A stretch of 50,757 bases of DNA from Oscillospiraceae bacterium (GTDB taxonomy: Bacteria > Bacillota > Clostridia > Oscillospirales > Oscillospiraceae), in contig CADCHN010000024.1 of the NCBI GenBank assembly GCA_902801295.1, forward strand, positions 1-50,757, given 5' to 3'. The notes under the pieces were generated by a model. It was given only the letters and a program-made list of their open reading frames with translations, had not been told where the DNA came from and did no database searches. Positions 50,639 to 50,757 of the stretch are shown one piece after another (position 1 is the first letter of the stretch; the number at the start of each line of letters is the position of its first letter). A program made the position numbers and the translations under genes.

Positions 50639-50658
50639 AAAAAAGCCCTTCGCCTTTT
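50639..50658 (+). terminator. Left half of a split terminator after trkH
   Basis: AAAAAAGCCCTTCGCC (50639-50654) then TTTT and the IS end. The matching arm (GGCGAAGGGCTTTTTT) is missing, as expected if the element cut the hairpin at its loop. Inferred from the half-palindrome; the other side is outside the window. Confidence 0.5.
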
Positions 50659-50757
50659 TGAACAGCCCCAGATTGTGCGGACAGCACAAAAAGGCCCCTG
50701 ATGTAGGCTTGTACAATTCAAGCAACGAACTGGCACCGCAACTCCAGCGGTGTCAGT
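50659..50757 (-). mobile_element. 3' end of an IS3-family insertion sequence (cut by window edge)
   Basis: The terminal repeat TGAACAGCCCCAGATTGTG starts at 50659 on the plus strand and matches the left-edge element well. The last codons of a transposase lie at 50757-50718 on the minus strand. Orientation equals that of the left-edge element. Confidence 0.75.
50718..50757 (-). CDS. IS3-family transposase OrfB, C-terminal 12 residues
   Basis: From 50756 the minus strand encodes LTPLELRCQFVA then TGA at 50720-50718. The LTPxExR ending is typical of the C-terminus of IS3-family OrfB (DDE integrase). It is cut by the window edge. The terminal repeat follows about 60 nt after the stop. Confidence 0.65.
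   Translation of the reverse strand, partial: LTPLELRCQFVA

Overview
The window looks like a chromosomal segment of a GC-rich (roughly 60%) low-G+C-lineage Gram-positive, most likely a gut-type Clostridia of the Oscillospiraceae. The reasons are a PyrR-type pyrimidine attenuator, an infC-rpmI-rplT operon with a leader attenuator, a DnaD/DnaC-like primosome pair, four lipoproteins with lipoboxes, a BMP-type nucleoside ABC transporter, and strong AGGAGG-like ribosome binding sites with sigma-A-like promoters (several TTGACA-17-TATAAT). Taxonomy is inferred from gene content only. Nearly all genes are housekeeping. No tRNA, rRNA, CRISPR array, prophage or defence island was seen.

Layout. 1-96: 5' end of an IS3-family element. 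0.1-2.3 kb (minus): pyrR-uraA behind a PyrR attenuator. 2.4-3.7 kb: a serine-palmitoyltransferase-like alpha-oxoamine synthase. 3.7-6.7 kb (minus): dnaD, dnaC-like loader, DUF2804. 6.8-13.0 kb: U32 (RlhA-like), maf, mreC, mreD, PBP2. 13.2-20.9 kb: an unusual methylglyoxal-synthase-like protein, hisS, aspS, yifB/comM, thiI, cinA. 20.9-21.9 kb: a Gdx-type guanidinium exporter behind a structured leader, and a convergent SSB-like protein. 22.0-24.2 kb: deoC, then infC-rpmI-rplT. 24.2-27.0 kb: a two-component system. 27.0-31.0 kb: tadA, a lipoprotein, pta, DUF1858, a metallophosphoesterase. 31.1-34.9 kb: parvulin-type isomerase, rpmE, GNAT, rsmE, a small proline-rich protein. 34.9-39.7 kb: M3 peptidase, CBS-type pyrophosphatase, GH3 enzyme. 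39.8-47.7 kb: nucleoside uptake (bmpA, nupOPQ) and salvage (deoD, udk, tdk). 47.8-50.6 kb: trkA-trkH. 50659-50757: 3' end of an IS3-family element.

How the genes work together. A recurring theme is nucleobase and nucleoside salvage: PyrR/UraA for uracil, DeoC for deoxyribose-phosphate, and a compact 8-kb block holding a nucleoside transporter with DeoD, Udk and Tdk. The envelope genes (maf-mreCD-PBP2) are translationally coupled or closely spaced. Translation genes are abundant: hisS, aspS, thiI, tadA, rsmE, RlhA-like, infC, L35, L20, L31.

Most notable points: (1) both window ends lie in same-orientation IS3-family elements, and each abuts half of a terminator palindrome, as if the element inserts at the loop of terminator hairpins; (2) rplT (L20) is disrupted by an apparent 37-nt deletion; (3) infC appears to start at ATC; (4) a Gdx exporter has a perfect promoter and a two-hairpin leader ending in a terminator, a candidate guanidine riboswitch; (5) the methylglyoxal-synthase-like protein lacks key catalytic residues; (6) an SPT-like enzyme is present outside Bacteroidetes-type context. 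I found no clear novel multi-gene system.
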